A DNA stretch of 64,000 nucleotides, from NCBI RefSeq assembly GCF_003002065.1, contig NZ_PVZG01000002.1, forward strand, positions 372,001 through 436,000, read 5' to 3'. Shown here in pieces: positions 44,460 through 53,222 of this stretch; within the stretch, counting starts at the first letter, position 1; each line of letters begins with the position of its first letter. Position numbers and translations under genes: made by a program. Origin of the DNA: Pseudosporangium ferrugineum. GTDB lineage: Bacteria > Actinomycetota > Actinomycetes > Mycobacteriales > Micromonosporaceae. The notes under the pieces were generated by a model, which worked only from the letters and a program-made list of their open reading frames with translations, ran no database searches and was not told the origin of the DNA.

Positions 44460-44951
44460 TCAGCGGCCGAAGCCGCCGTGCCCGCGGCCGCCGAAGCCGC
44501 CCGGCCCGCCGAACCCGCCGGGTCCGCCGAACCCGCCCGGCCCGCCCTGGAAGACGCCGGACTCGGACGCCTTGAGGATCGCGGCGGCCTGGTCGGCGGT
44601 CAGCGTGCCGGCCGCCACCGCCTCGTCGAGACGCTTCTTCAGCTCGGCCGTACGGTCGGCCTTGAACTTCTCCTGCTGCTCGGTCCGCACCTTCTCCAGC
44701 GCCGCGGCGACCTTGGCCTTGTCGATGCCCAGCTCGGTGGCGAGCGCCCCGGCCAGCTCGTCCTGCCGCTGGGTCCGCAGGGCGTCCCGGTCCGCGTCGG
44801 TCTTCCCCGGCGCGGCGGCGGAAGCCGACGACGACGGCGACGGACTCGGGTCGGCCAGCGCGGGCCCGGCGAGCGCGATGCCGAGGACGCCGATCGCGCC
44901 GGTCGCGGTCAACCCGGCGATGGCGGTGGTCAGTTTCATGGAACGCTTCAC
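44460..44951 (-). CDS. Secreted helical protein with Gly-Gly-Phe-Gly tail
   Basis: A 163-residue exported protein. Signal peptide at residues 1-33 (KLTTAIAGLTATGAIGVLGI, cut near ALA-DPS), a Ser/Pro/Ala linker, then a charged helical domain at 50-130 (ELAGALATELGIDKAKVAAA, RTAELKKRLDEAVAAGTLTA) with a YckD/DUF2680-like look, and a tail made of GGPGGFG repeats ending GGRGHGGFGR. GGAGG lies 6 nt before the GTG start. Function unknown; similar actinobacterial proteins are common and uncharacterised. The 23-bp repeat array lies just beyond its stop. Confidence 0.82.
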   Translation of the reverse strand: MKRSMKLTTAIAGLTATGAIGVLGIALAGPALADPSPSPSSSASAAAPGKTDADRDALRTQRQDELAGALATELGIDKAKVAAALEKVRTEQQEKFKADRTAELKKRLDEAVAAGTLTADQAAAILKASESGVFQGGPGGFGGPGGFGGPGGFGGRGHGGFGR

Positions 44952-45002
44952 GTCGAACCTCCGGATGACGGTGTGTCGCTTCCACCGTCGGCCACGGACC
45001 TG

Positions 45003-45242
45003 TCAGGAACCTGTGCCCCGGCGCAGCGCCACCTGAAAACCCAGGCGGGTACGGTCCAGCGCTGCCATGGCGGGACGCCAGCGGCCGCCCTCCTCGGCCA
45101 GACCGGCCAGCCCGGACAGCCGCAGGTGCCGCGCGGCCGCCTCGTCCCGCGATCCGTACCAGGCCACCGGGCGGCCGGCCAGGCCCCGGGCCCGGTCCAG
45201 CTCGTCGTCCGTCCAGGCGACCTTGATCCCCAGCCCGGCCAC
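45003..45242 (-). CDS. Small hypothetical protein, possibly with a disturbed 5' end
   Basis: A 79-codon frame (GLGIKVAWTDDELDRARGLA to LGFQVALRRGTGS) with strong third-position GC, so likely coding. The GTG at 45242 has no good ribosome-binding site. The frame stays open and protein-like further upstream (SLALAAAAPVAAVAG) but has no start there. A GTG at 45289 in another frame would join it if the AG in GACAGAGAGTCC were single instead of doubled, giving a protein of about 94 residues. No family recognised; it could be a remnant. Confidence 0.45.
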   Translation of the reverse strand: MAGLGIKVAWTDDELDRARGLAGRPVAWYGSRDEAAARHLRLSGLAGLAEEGGRWRPAMAALDRTRLGFQVALRRGTGS

Positions 45243-45361
45243 CGCGGCGACCGGGGCGGCGGCGGCCAGCGCGAGGGACTCTCTGTCACGTCAGCAGTGT
45301 GCCAGCACGCGAGCGGGGCCGGGGCTCGTCGTGAGCCCCGGCCCCGCGCCGTCGATCCCGG

Positions 45362-48300
45362 TCAGTTCCGCCAGTCGAGAACGAAGGCCCAGTAGATCAG
45401 CGTCGCCGCCTCCTGGGAGGTGAGCGCCGGCTTCCTGCCGACCGACTGGACGACCACCTTGGCCATGTAGAGCATGAAGTGCTTGCGGTCGAGGGAGGCG
45501 TCGAAGTCCTTCAGCGCCGACGCGGCGGACGGGTCGAGGTACTGACGGGTCAGCGCCTTGAGCCACGGGATGGTCGGCTCGACGGTGAAGCTCAGGGTGA
45601 CCGCGGCGGCGGTGTTGCCCGCCCGGTCCACGGCGCCGGTGCACGCCGCCGTGTAGACCCCTCGGTCGTTGCTGGTCAGCGCCGGCTTGGCCGCGGTGGC
45701 CACGCCCGAACCCTGGTCCGTCGTGCGGCAGGTGACCGCGGGGACGGCCTCGGCGCCGTACCGGCCGCCGTTGGTCGCGCCGGCCACCGTGACCGTGGGG
45801 GCGGTCCGGTCGATGTTGAGGCTGACCGTGCCGGTGGTGGTGTTGCCGGCCCGGTCGGCGGCGGTGCCCGGCACGCTGACCCCGGCGCCCTCGGTGGTGA
45901 CCGGGGTGGCGGCGGGGCAGAAGTCCACGCCGGATCCCGTGTCGGTGCAGGCGTACCGCACGGTGGGGACGGTGCGGTACCAGCCGTCGGCGTTCTTCAC
46001 GCCGTCGACCTTCGCGGTCAGCTCCGGGCCCACCAGGTCGACGTCGACCTTGACCGACGCGGTGGTGGTGTTGCCGGCCCGGTCGGTCGCGGTGCCCGAG
46101 ATCGCCTGCCCGGCGCCGTTCGTGGTCACCGTCGTGTCCTCGGGGCAGGAGACCAGGCCCGAGCCCTCGTCCTCGCAGGTGAAGTGGACGGTCGGGGCGG
46201 TGTTGTACCAGCCGCCGGCGTTCGGCGCGTCCACCACGGCCGCCGTGATGACGGGCGGGGTCCGGTCGACGTTCAGGGTCACCGACGTGGTGGTGGTGTT
46301 ACCGGCCTTGTCCGCGGCCGTACCCATCACGATCTTGCCGGTGCCGTCGGCCACCGCCGCGTCGGCGGGGCAGGAGGCCAGGCCGGAGACCTGGTCGTCG
46401 CAGGTGAAGTGGACGGTCGGGGTGGTGCGGTACCAGCCGTCGGCGTTCGCCTCGCCGATCACCGTCGCGGTGATCTCCGGGGCGGTCAGGTCGACGCTGA
46501 CGGTCACCAGCGCGGAGGCGGTGTTGCCGGCCCGGTCCGTCGCGGTGCCGATGACGACCTGGCCGCCGCCGTCCGTGGTCACCTCGGTGTCGTCGGGGCA
46601 GTTCGCGACGCCGGCGCCGCCGTCGGTGCAGGTGAAGTGGACCTTCGGGGCGGTGCGGTACCAGCCGCCGGCGTCCGGCTCACCGATCACCGAGGCGGTG
46701 ATCTGCGGGGCGGTCCGGTCGACGTTCACGGCGACCACGGTGGTGCTGGTGTTGCCGGCCCGGTCCACCGCGGTGCCGGTGACCTCGAGACCGGCGCCCT
46801 CGCCGTCCACGGTCACGTCCGCCGGGCAGGTACGCACTCCGGCGTCCTCGTCGGCGCAGGTGAAGTGCACGGTCGGCGACGTGCGGTACCAGCCGTCGGC
46901 GTTCACGTCGCCGAGCACGGTGGCGGTGATCGCCGGGGCGGTCCGGTCGACGTTGAGGGTGACCGTGGCGGTCGCGGTCGAGCCGGCCCGGTCGACGGCC
47001 GTGCCGGTGATCCGCTGGCCGACGCCGTCGGTGGTGACCTTGCGGTCGGCCGGGCACTCGGCGATGCCGGAGCCCTCGTCGGCGCAGGTGTAGTGGATGG
47101 TCGGCGTGGTCGTGTACCAGCCGTCGGCGTTGGCGTCACCCACGACGGTGGCGCTGACCGACGGCGCGACCTGGTCGAGGTTGACCACGACGGTGGCGGT
47201 GCCGGTGTTGCCGGCCTTGTCCGTCGCGATGCCGGTGATCCGCTGGTCGGTGCCGTCGGAGAGGATCCGCGTGTCGGCCGGGCAGGTCGTGACGGTGGAG
47301 AGCTCGTCCGAGCAGGTGTAGTGGATGGTGACCGGCGCGTTGAACCAGCCGTCGGCGCTCCTCGTGGCGTCGACGGAGGCCGTGACCACCGGAGCGGTCC
47401 GGTCGATGTCGAGCGGGAGGCTGATCGTCGCGGTGTTGCCCGCGGCGTCCACGGCCGTGCCGGAGAAGCGCTGGCCCGCGCCGTCCCGGTCCGCCGTGAC
47501 GTCGGCCGGGCAGGTCGCGACCGTGCCGGCGTCGGTGCAGGTGAAGTGGATGGTGACCGGCGTACGGAACCAGCCGTGCGTCGCCGTCTGGTTCAGGGAC
47601 GCGGTGATCGTGGGCGGCGTCCGGTCCGAGCCGCTGCCGACCGTCGTGGTGGTCGTGGTGGCCCCGGTGACGGGGTCGACGACCGGCGCGGACGGGGTCG
47701 GCTCGGCCGACGGCGAGGAGCTGGGGGCCGGGGCCGGGCTGCTCGCGCTCGCCGACGGGGTGGGCTCGGCGCTCGGCGTGGTCACCGGCGGGGCGGGCGG
47801 GGGCGTGGGCTGCTCCCACACCGGCACGGATCCGCTGGCCGCGCCGCTGCCGCCGTTGACGTTGTACGCCCGCACCTCGACGTTCCAGCTCTTCGCGGTG
47901 TCCAGGGTGAGCGTGGCGGAGGTGGCCGGCGCCTCGACCCGGATCTCCCGGGTGATCTTGGACTCTCCCCAGCCGAGGACGTAGAACGTCGCCGCAGGGT
48001 CGCCCGCCGGAGCCTGCCAGACGACCTCGGCGGTGCCGGGTGCGTCGGCGCGGCGCTGCACGACCAGGGCGGTCGGGTCGGCCGGGCGGTAACGGTCCAT
48101 CAGCGACCTCGCCGTGAGGCAGGCGCCGAACTCGTTGACCGTGGTGACGGCGATGTTGTAGGTCCGGGCCGGGTCGGCGCCCGGGTAGCGGAAGAAGGTG
48201 TCGGTGACCGTACGGTCGGCCAGCACCTTGCCGTTGTCGGCGGTCAGCACGACGCGGTAGCCGGTCAGCGGCGTGTAGCCCGGCCAGGCCGGCGCCTTCC

Positions 48301-48727
48301 ACGTGGCCACGGCGACCGTGCCGTTCTCCTCGCGGCCGGTGACCTGGCCGAGGACCGCGCTCGGCGCCAGCGACCGTACGGTCGTGTAGCCGGTGTTGGA
48401 GATGCCGCCGGACGCGTCGGCCGCACCGACGCGCATCTTGAACGGGGTGCAGGGTCCGGAGGCGTCGACCGTGTACGTCGTGGTCGTCGCGGGCACGCTG
48501 ACCACGGTCTCCACGTCGCCGGCGATGACGTCCACGACGTAGTGGTCCACGTCGGTGGCGCTCTTCCAGCTCATCTGGATCTTGCGTACGTCGTCGGCCG
48601 CGCGGGCCACCGTCAACCCCTTGGGGGCCGCGGGAGCGGCACTGGCCACGGTCGGTGTGCCGACGAGGGTCACCGCCACTCCCAGCACCCCGGCGCCCAC
48701 CGCGGTGAGCACTCGCCTCACGTCCAT
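45362..48727 (-). CDS. Large secreted protein with fibronectin III and Ig-like repeats
   Basis: A 1121-residue exported protein. Signal peptide at 1-31 (cut after VASA-AP). Two or three fibronectin type III-like domains span about 33-303, then a Pro/Ser/Thr linker (304-370). Nine Ig-like repeats of 74-76 residues follow from residue 371 to about 1050, each with pattern D-T-APxITAxV, GWYRTxPTVHFTCxD, CPxD and GTAxDRAGNT; two cysteines per repeat may pair. The ninth is divergent. The C-terminal 70 residues (IPWLKALTRQYLDPSAASAL onward) are helical and of unknown role. No LPXTG or membrane anchor is seen. Likely a surface or extracellular binding protein. Confidence 0.9.
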   Translation of the reverse strand: MDVRRVLTAVGAGVLGVAVTLVGTPTVASAAPAAPKGLTVARAADDVRKIQMSWKSATDVDHYVVDVIAGDVETVVSVPATTTTYTVDASGPCTPFKMRVGAADASGGISNTGYTTVRSLAPSAVLGQVTGREENGTVAVATWKAPAWPGYTPLTGYRVVLTADNGKVLADRTVTDTFFRYPGADPARTYNIAVTTVNEFGACLTARSLMDRYRPADPTALVVQRRADAPGTAEVVWQAPAGDPAATFYVLGWGESKITREIRVEAPATSATLTLDTAKSWNVEVRAYNVNGGSGAASGSVPVWEQPTPPPAPPVTTPSAEPTPSASASSPAPAPSSSPSAEPTPSAPVVDPVTGATTTTTTVGSGSDRTPPTITASLNQTATHGWFRTPVTIHFTCTDAGTVATCPADVTADRDGAGQRFSGTAVDAAGNTATISLPLDIDRTAPVVTASVDATRSADGWFNAPVTIHYTCSDELSTVTTCPADTRILSDGTDQRITGIATDKAGNTGTATVVVNLDQVAPSVSATVVGDANADGWYTTTPTIHYTCADEGSGIAECPADRKVTTDGVGQRITGTAVDRAGSTATATVTLNVDRTAPAITATVLGDVNADGWYRTSPTVHFTCADEDAGVRTCPADVTVDGEGAGLEVTGTAVDRAGNTSTTVVAVNVDRTAPQITASVIGEPDAGGWYRTAPKVHFTCTDGGAGVANCPDDTEVTTDGGGQVVIGTATDRAGNTASALVTVSVDLTAPEITATVIGEANADGWYRTTPTVHFTCDDQVSGLASCPADAAVADGTGKIVMGTAADKAGNTTTTSVTLNVDRTPPVITAAVVDAPNAGGWYNTAPTVHFTCEDEGSGLVSCPEDTTVTTNGAGQAISGTATDRAGNTTTASVKVDVDLVGPELTAKVDGVKNADGWYRTVPTVRYACTDTGSGVDFCPAATPVTTEGAGVSVPGTAADRAGNTTTGTVSLNIDRTAPTVTVAGATNGGRYGAEAVPAVTCRTTDQGSGVATAAKPALTSNDRGVYTAACTGAVDRAGNTAAAVTLSFTVEPTIPWLKALTRQYLDPSAASALKDFDASLDRKHFMLYMAKVVVQSVGRKPALTSQEAATLIYWAFVLDWRN
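45800..47617 (-). repeat. Ig-like repeat block
   Basis: Eight regular tandem units of about 222-228 bp encode the Cys-containing Ig-like repeats; a ninth, divergent unit follows. DNA identity between neighbours is high at the GTACCAGCC (Trp-Tyr) and GCCGGCCCGGTC (DRAGNT) blocks, so unequal recombination could change the copy number. Confidence 0.8.
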
Positions 48728-48840
48728 CAGACCTCTTCTCGGTTCGAACAGTCGGATGTCGGATCGGCGGGGGATCTCAAGCCGGCCTCAAGGACTGCTC
48801 TCGTTGGGGACAAGTTCGCGGCGGGGACCGCGAGGGGGCT

Positions 48841-49761
48841 TCAGTGGGCCAGGTCGGCCGCGACGGAGACCTGCCCGGCACCGGTGCTGACGGCGGCGGG
48901 CAGGGTGAACCAGATCCGCGCGCCGCCGCGGAACCGCGGGTCGGCGCCGATGGCACCGCCCAGCCGGTGCACGATGCGGCGGCAGATCGACAGGCCGAGA
49001 CCGGTGCCCGGGTACGCGTCCGGGTGCGCCCGGTGCAGCTCGCCGAAGATCGCCTCGTGCTGCCCGTCGGGGATGCCGATGCCCTGGTCGGTCACCTCCA
49101 CCCGGACCACGCCGCCGCTCGTGCGCGCGGAGATGTGCACCCGCGCAGCCTCGCCCGGCCGGACGTACTTCAGCGCGTTGCCGAGCAGGTTCTCCAGCAG
49201 CCGCCGCAGCATCCCGTGGTCGCCGCGGACCGCGGGCAGGGTCTCCCACGTGATGTGCGGGGCGGGACGCGGGCCGGCGCCGGGGCGGGGCAGCTCCACC
49301 GCCCGGTCCGCGACCACGTCGTCGACCAGGGCGGACAGGTCGATCGTGGTCAGGTGCAGGCCGGCGCCGCGCACGGTCGAGTACGCCAGCACGTCGTCGA
49401 TCAGCCGGCGCATCCGGTCGGTGCCCCGGTTGATCTCGGCCACGAAGTCGTCGTAGTCCACCGGGCGCGGGTAGCCGACGTCGAGGTGGGTGAGCAGCTG
49501 GGCGTACCCGCAGATGCCGGCGAGCGGCGCCTTGAGGTCGTGGCTGATCTCGCGGGAGAACGCCTCGAGGTCCTGCACCGAGCGGCTCAGCTCGGCGACC
49601 CGGCGCTCGAGCTCGGCGTTGCGGCGGCGTTCGCGGTCGAGTTCGGCGTACACGTCCGCGGCGGGGCGCGGCACCGGGGCGACGACGTACCGGCGGGAGA
49701 GCCGGCCGATCCGCTTCCGGCGCTGCGACCACCGTTGGGCGCGGGAGGTCACGACTGGCAT
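48841..49761 (-). CDS. Soluble histidine kinase, phytochrome-kinase-like core
   Basis: A 306-residue kinase. A basic N-terminus is followed by a coiled coil (DRERRRNAELERRVAELSRS), HisKA with H-box REISHDLKAPLAGICGYAQL, and HATPase with NLLGNALKYVRPGE, DQGIGIPDGQ and GTGLGLSICRRIVHRLGG. No sensor domain or membrane segment; it may take input from the hybrid kinase encoded immediately upstream. GGAG lies 10 nt before the chosen ATG; an in-frame GTG at 49824, overlapping the upstream gene by 17 nt, is an alternative start. Confidence 0.88.
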   Translation of the reverse strand: MPVVTSRAQRWSQRRKRIGRLSRRYVVAPVPRPAADVYAELDRERRRNAELERRVAELSRSVQDLEAFSREISHDLKAPLAGICGYAQLLTHLDVGYPRPVDYDDFVAEINRGTDRMRRLIDDVLAYSTVRGAGLHLTTIDLSALVDDVVADRAVELPRPGAGPRPAPHITWETLPAVRGDHGMLRRLLENLLGNALKYVRPGEAARVHISARTSGGVVRVEVTDQGIGIPDGQHEAIFGELHRAHPDAYPGTGLGLSICRRIVHRLGGAIGADPRFRGGARIWFTLPAAVSTGAGQVSVAADLAH

Positions 49762-49807
49762 GGGTGCACCGCTCCGGGGGGTCGGGAAGGCGGGGGCGAG
49801 GACGGGC

Positions 49808-52036
49808 TCAGCGGATTCCGGCACTGTCCTGCCTCTCGTCGGCGGCCAGGTAGCCGGCCATCACCCGGACGGCGCCGGGCACGGCGCCCTCGACGTCGGC
49901 GACCAGCGCGTTCAGGTCCCGCTCGCTGGTGCCGGGCACGGCGTTGCGCTCCACCCGGGCGCACGCCTCGGCGAGCGGGCCGGCGCCGAGCAGGGCGCTG
50001 GACGACTTGAGCGTGTGGGCGGTGGCGCGCAGGGCGTCGCGGTCCTGCTTGCGCAGCGCCTCGGCGAGGGCCGTACGCCGCCCGTCGAGCTGGGACAGGA
50101 AGGTGTTGACCGTGGTCACGACCAGCGCCCGGTCCTCGAGCTGCTCCTCCAGGTCGAGCAGCTTGCTGAGGTCCGGCACGTCGCCGTCCCGCGGCTCCGG
50201 CTCCTCCGGCGCCTCCTGGGGCTCCCCGGCCGGTTCCGAGAGGTACGGCTCCAGCGCCGCCCGCAGCTCCGGCAGCGTGATCGGCTTGCTGAGGTGCCCG
50301 TCCATCCCGGCCGCCAGGCAGCGCTCGCGGTCGCCGTGCAGGGCGGTCGCGGTCAGCGCCAGGATCGGGGTGCCGCACCCGGCCGCGCGGACCCGCCGGG
50401 TCGCCTCCAGCCCGTCGGTGCGCGGCATCTGCAGGTCCATCAGCACCACGTCGTACGCCGTGCCGCCGAGCATCGCGTCCACCGCGGCGGACCCGTCGGC
50501 CACGGTGTCGCAGGCGACGCCGAGCAGCTCGATCATCCGGCGGAACACGGTCCGGTTGACGTCGTTGTCCTCGGCGAGCAGCACCCGCCCCCCGGCCAGC
50601 GGCGGCACCGTGACCGGGGCGCCGCGCACGCCCGTACGCTCGAGGTTCAGCGCGGCGACCAGCCGGCCGAGCACGAGCGGCGCGGTGAGCACGCCGGGCT
50701 TGCGCACGATGCCGGTCCGCGGGTCGGTGGTGCTGATCATCAGCGCGCGGCCCTTGGGCCCGAGCACCTCGATGACGGCGTCGGCGCGGCGGACCGCCTC
50801 CGGGTCGTGCGAGTCGTCGCACCACAGCACGGTGTCCACCTCGGGCAGCCGCCGGCTCAGGTCCTCGAACCGGGCCGGCACCGGCTCGGCGCCGGCGCTG
50901 GTGAGCAGCCAGGAGAGCGCCAGCTCGGAGCGGGGCGACGGGGCGACGACCGCGACCCGGCGCCGGGTGAGCGGCAGCGGCGCGGGGCCGGCCGGCTGCT
51001 CCGGCGCGGTCTCGAGGGGCAGCCGGATGAGGAACTGGGAGCCCTCGCCGGGCTCGGACCGTACCTCGATCGTGCCGCCCATGCAGCGCACCAGCCGCGC
51101 GGCGAGGGCCAGGCCGAGGCCGGCGCCCTCGTGCCGGCGCGCGGCCGACGAGTCGGCCTGCACGAAGGGCGCGAAGATCCGCTCCCGGTCCGGGTCGGCG
51201 ATGCCGGGCCCGGTGTCCGAGACGGTGATCACGTACGCGTCCCCGCCGTCCCGCGCGGCCGTGACGATGACCTCGCCGGCCTCGGTGAACTTCACGGCGT
51301 TGCCGACGACGCAGGTGAGCACCTGGCGCAGCCGGCCGATGTCGCCGACCACGGCGGCGGGCAGATCCGGGGCGGGCGCGGCCAGCAGCAGGATGCCCTT
51401 GCGGCGGGCCTGCTGCTGCAGCGGCTCGACGATGCCCTCCAGGACCGGGCGCAGCGCCACCGGCCGGCGCTCCACGTGCAGGCTGCCGGTCTCCAGGCGG
51501 GCCAGGTCGAGCAGGTCGTCGGTGAGGCTCTTGAGGGCGTGCACGGACCGGTGCACGCTGTCGACCACCTCGCGGACGTCCTGCTGCAACGGCTGGGCGC
51601 GCAGCAGGTCGACGGTGGCGACGACGGTGGTGACCGGGGTCCGGATCTCGTGCCCGAGCAGCGCCAGGAACTGCGACTTGGCCTGGGCCACGGAGTCGTC
51701 GTCGGCGGCGGTGAGCGGCTCGAGGGTCACCAGGCGCCGGCGCGAGCCGCAGTCCGTCTCCAGGTGGGTGACCCGCAGGGTTCCCGGGCCGGCCGCGCAC
51801 CGGCACGGCAGCACGGTGGGCGCGGAGCCGGGAGTCGTCTCCCGTACGGCGGTGAGCAGCCCCTCATGTCCCGGGCAGGGGTCCGTCCCGGCGCCCAGCA
51901 CGGTGCCCTCGGCGGGGTGGCCGCCACCGTCCGGCCCGGCCCATCGCCCGTTGGCGACCAGGACGAGGCCGTCCGGATCCACGATCGCCGCCGGACCGGG
52001 GAGGGCCTCGACCAGCGTGCGCGCCGCAAATCCCAT
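49808..52036 (-). CDS. Hybrid histidine kinase with degenerate receiver, receiver and Hpt
   Basis: A 742-residue phosphorelay protein. A PAS-like N-terminus (ALPGPAAIVDPDGLVLVANG) is followed by HisKA with FLALLGHEIRTPVTTVVATV near residue 128, and HATPase with GNAVKFTEAGE, DTGPGIADPD and GAGLGLALAARLV. Next is a receiver-like stretch at about 360-460 without the phospho-acceptor motif, a true receiver at about 475-600 with RVLLAEDNDVNRT and YDVVLMDLQMPRTDG, and a C-terminal Hpt with ATAHTLKSSSALLGAGPLAE. His-Asp-His relay within one protein fits the BarA/ArcB layout. The final receiver partner is not obvious; the next gene is another kinase. Confidence 0.93.
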   Translation of the reverse strand: MGFAARTLVEALPGPAAIVDPDGLVLVANGRWAGPDGGGHPAEGTVLGAGTDPCPGHEGLLTAVRETTPGSAPTVLPCRCAAGPGTLRVTHLETDCGSRRRLVTLEPLTAADDDSVAQAKSQFLALLGHEIRTPVTTVVATVDLLRAQPLQQDVREVVDSVHRSVHALKSLTDDLLDLARLETGSLHVERRPVALRPVLEGIVEPLQQQARRKGILLLAAPAPDLPAAVVGDIGRLRQVLTCVVGNAVKFTEAGEVIVTAARDGGDAYVITVSDTGPGIADPDRERIFAPFVQADSSAARRHEGAGLGLALAARLVRCMGGTIEVRSEPGEGSQFLIRLPLETAPEQPAGPAPLPLTRRRVAVVAPSPRSELALSWLLTSAGAEPVPARFEDLSRRLPEVDTVLWCDDSHDPEAVRRADAVIEVLGPKGRALMISTTDPRTGIVRKPGVLTAPLVLGRLVAALNLERTGVRGAPVTVPPLAGGRVLLAEDNDVNRTVFRRMIELLGVACDTVADGSAAVDAMLGGTAYDVVLMDLQMPRTDGLEATRRVRAAGCGTPILALTATALHGDRERCLAAGMDGHLSKPITLPELRAALEPYLSEPAGEPQEAPEEPEPRDGDVPDLSKLLDLEEQLEDRALVVTTVNTFLSQLDGRRTALAEALRKQDRDALRATAHTLKSSSALLGAGPLAEACARVERNAVPGTSERDLNALVADVEGAVPGAVRVMAGYLAADERQDSAGIR

Positions 52037-52155
52037 GCGCTGACCTTTCGGGTGCCGGACGCGGGGGGTCGAGTCCGTTCACCCAGGCTGCCGGGACCTG
52101 GGGGCGGTGCGGGAAGCGTTCGGTTGCAGCTCGGTTTCGCTCGGCCGGGCGCGGC

Positions 52156-52704
52156 TCAGGCGGCGTGCCGGCAGTGGTAGCCGACCGGGGCGGCCACGAA
52201 CGCGAGGGGCGCCCGGCGGGCCCGGCCCCGGGAGCGGCGGCGGTGCAGGGCGCCCAGCGCCAGGCCGAGGATCGCCACGCCGCCGATCGACCAGGGCAGC
52301 ACGTCCACCGGACCGCGCACGGCGGCCCGCGGCGGGACCGCGGAGATGAGCACCCGCGACGAACCGGAGGCGGAGCGGCCGGCGACCACGATGCTGGCCC
52401 CGGACTGCCCGGCGGCGATGAGCGACTGCGGCACGGTGACCCGGACGCGGCCGTTCTCGTCGCTGCGCGCCTGCTGGATGGGCTCGCTGCCGAGCCGCAC
52501 CGTCACCATCGCCCGCGGCCGGTACGCGTACCCGTCCACCCGCAGCTGCTGGCCGTCCTCGATCCACGTCAGGGCGAGCTTGTCCGTGCCGGTCCCGGCG
52601 GCCGCGGCGGCCGGGGAGGCGGGGCTCAGCAGCAGCGCGCCGCCGAGCGTCAGCGCGGCCAGGACGACGGTGAGGACGCGGCGGGCGGACGTGGAGAGGT
52701 TCAT
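52156..52704 (-). CDS. Exported protein with C-terminal membrane anchor
   Basis: A 182-residue protein. Signal peptide at 1-35 (RRVLTVVLAALTLGGALLLS, cut near AAAAA-GTG), an extracellular domain of about 100 residues with a beta-sandwich look (LALTWIEDGQQLRVDGYAYR, MVTVRLGSEPI, RVRVTVPQSLIAAG), one membrane helix (VLPWSIGGVAILGLALGAL), and a short basic cytoplasmic tail. It may detect or bind something at the surface. No family name recognised. The chosen ATG follows AGAAC with a weak ribosome-binding site; the frame is open further up. Confidence 0.72.
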   Translation of the reverse strand: MNLSTSARRVLTVVLAALTLGGALLLSPASPAAAAAGTGTDKLALTWIEDGQQLRVDGYAYRPRAMVTVRLGSEPIQQARSDENGRVRVTVPQSLIAAGQSGASIVVAGRSASGSSRVLISAVPPRAAVRGPVDVLPWSIGGVAILGLALGALHRRRSRGRARRAPLAFVAAPVGYHCRHAA

Positions 52705-52859
52705 GTTCTCCAGGTTGGCCCGCCGCCGCGCCGTTGGGAACGGAGTCGACCCAACCTTGCCCGTCGCCTGACCCAACCTTGAGCCGGGCTCAGCACCCGC
52801 GGGGCGCTGCCGATGGGGAGGTCACTGATCCGCTTGCGCCGCCGCCGGGAGGGAGGACC

Positions 52860-53222
52860 GTGTCGCTCGACCTCACCGCCGCGCCGCCGGCGCCGCCTAC
52901 CGCCCCGGCTCATGCCGCCCCGGCTCATGCCGCCCCCGCCCATGCCGCCCCGGCCCACGCCGCCCCGGCCGCGCCCGGCGCCGCCGATCCGCCGTCGCGT
53001 CCGGCCGCCCGGCACCGCCGCCGCGGGGGCCTGCCCGAGCTCGCCGAGCGGCTGTGGCGCCCGCCGCTGGCCCTGGCCGTCGCGATCTTCGCCGCCTGCG
53101 GGCCGGCGCACGCGCTGGGCCACCCCGATCTCGTGTTCAACGCCGTCCTCGTCGCCCTGGTGCTCAGCTCCGTCTCCGTCCCCCTGGGGCTGCTCGCCCT
53201 GCGCCACGTCCCCGATGCCTGA
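52860..53222 (+). CDS. Small membrane protein with Ala-His repeats
   Basis: A 120-residue protein. The N-terminal half carries four tandem PAHAA-type pentads encoded by a 15-bp repeat, then a basic stretch (ARHRRRGG), then two membrane helices (LALAVAIFAACGPAHALGHP, LVFNAVLVALVLSSVSVPLG). GGAGGGAGG lies just before the GTG. Its stop overlaps the ATG of the giant membrane protein by 8 nt (ATGCCTGA), which marks it as a partner or accessory subunit of that protein. The His-Ala repeat is unusual; a metal-binding role is possible. Confidence 0.75.
   Translation: MSLDLTAAPPAPPTAPAHAAPAHAAPAHAAPAHAAPAAPGAADPPSRPAARHRRRGGLPELAERLWRPPLALAVAIFAACGPAHALGHPDLVFNAVLVALVLSSVSVPLGLLALRHVPDA
52906..52965 (+). 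repeat. 15-bp tandem repeat, 4 units, in-frame
   Basis: Units CGGCTCATGCCGCCC at 52906 and 52921 are identical; units at 52936 and 52951 have two changes each. They encode the Ala-His-Ala-Ala-Pro repeats of the small membrane protein. Confidence 0.9.

Noticed and set aside
52813..53214. An N-terminal extension of the giant membrane protein in the same frame
   Set aside because: The extension is Arg/Pro-rich shadow of the small membrane-protein gene; the ATG at 53215 overlaps that gene's stop as expected for coupled genes.
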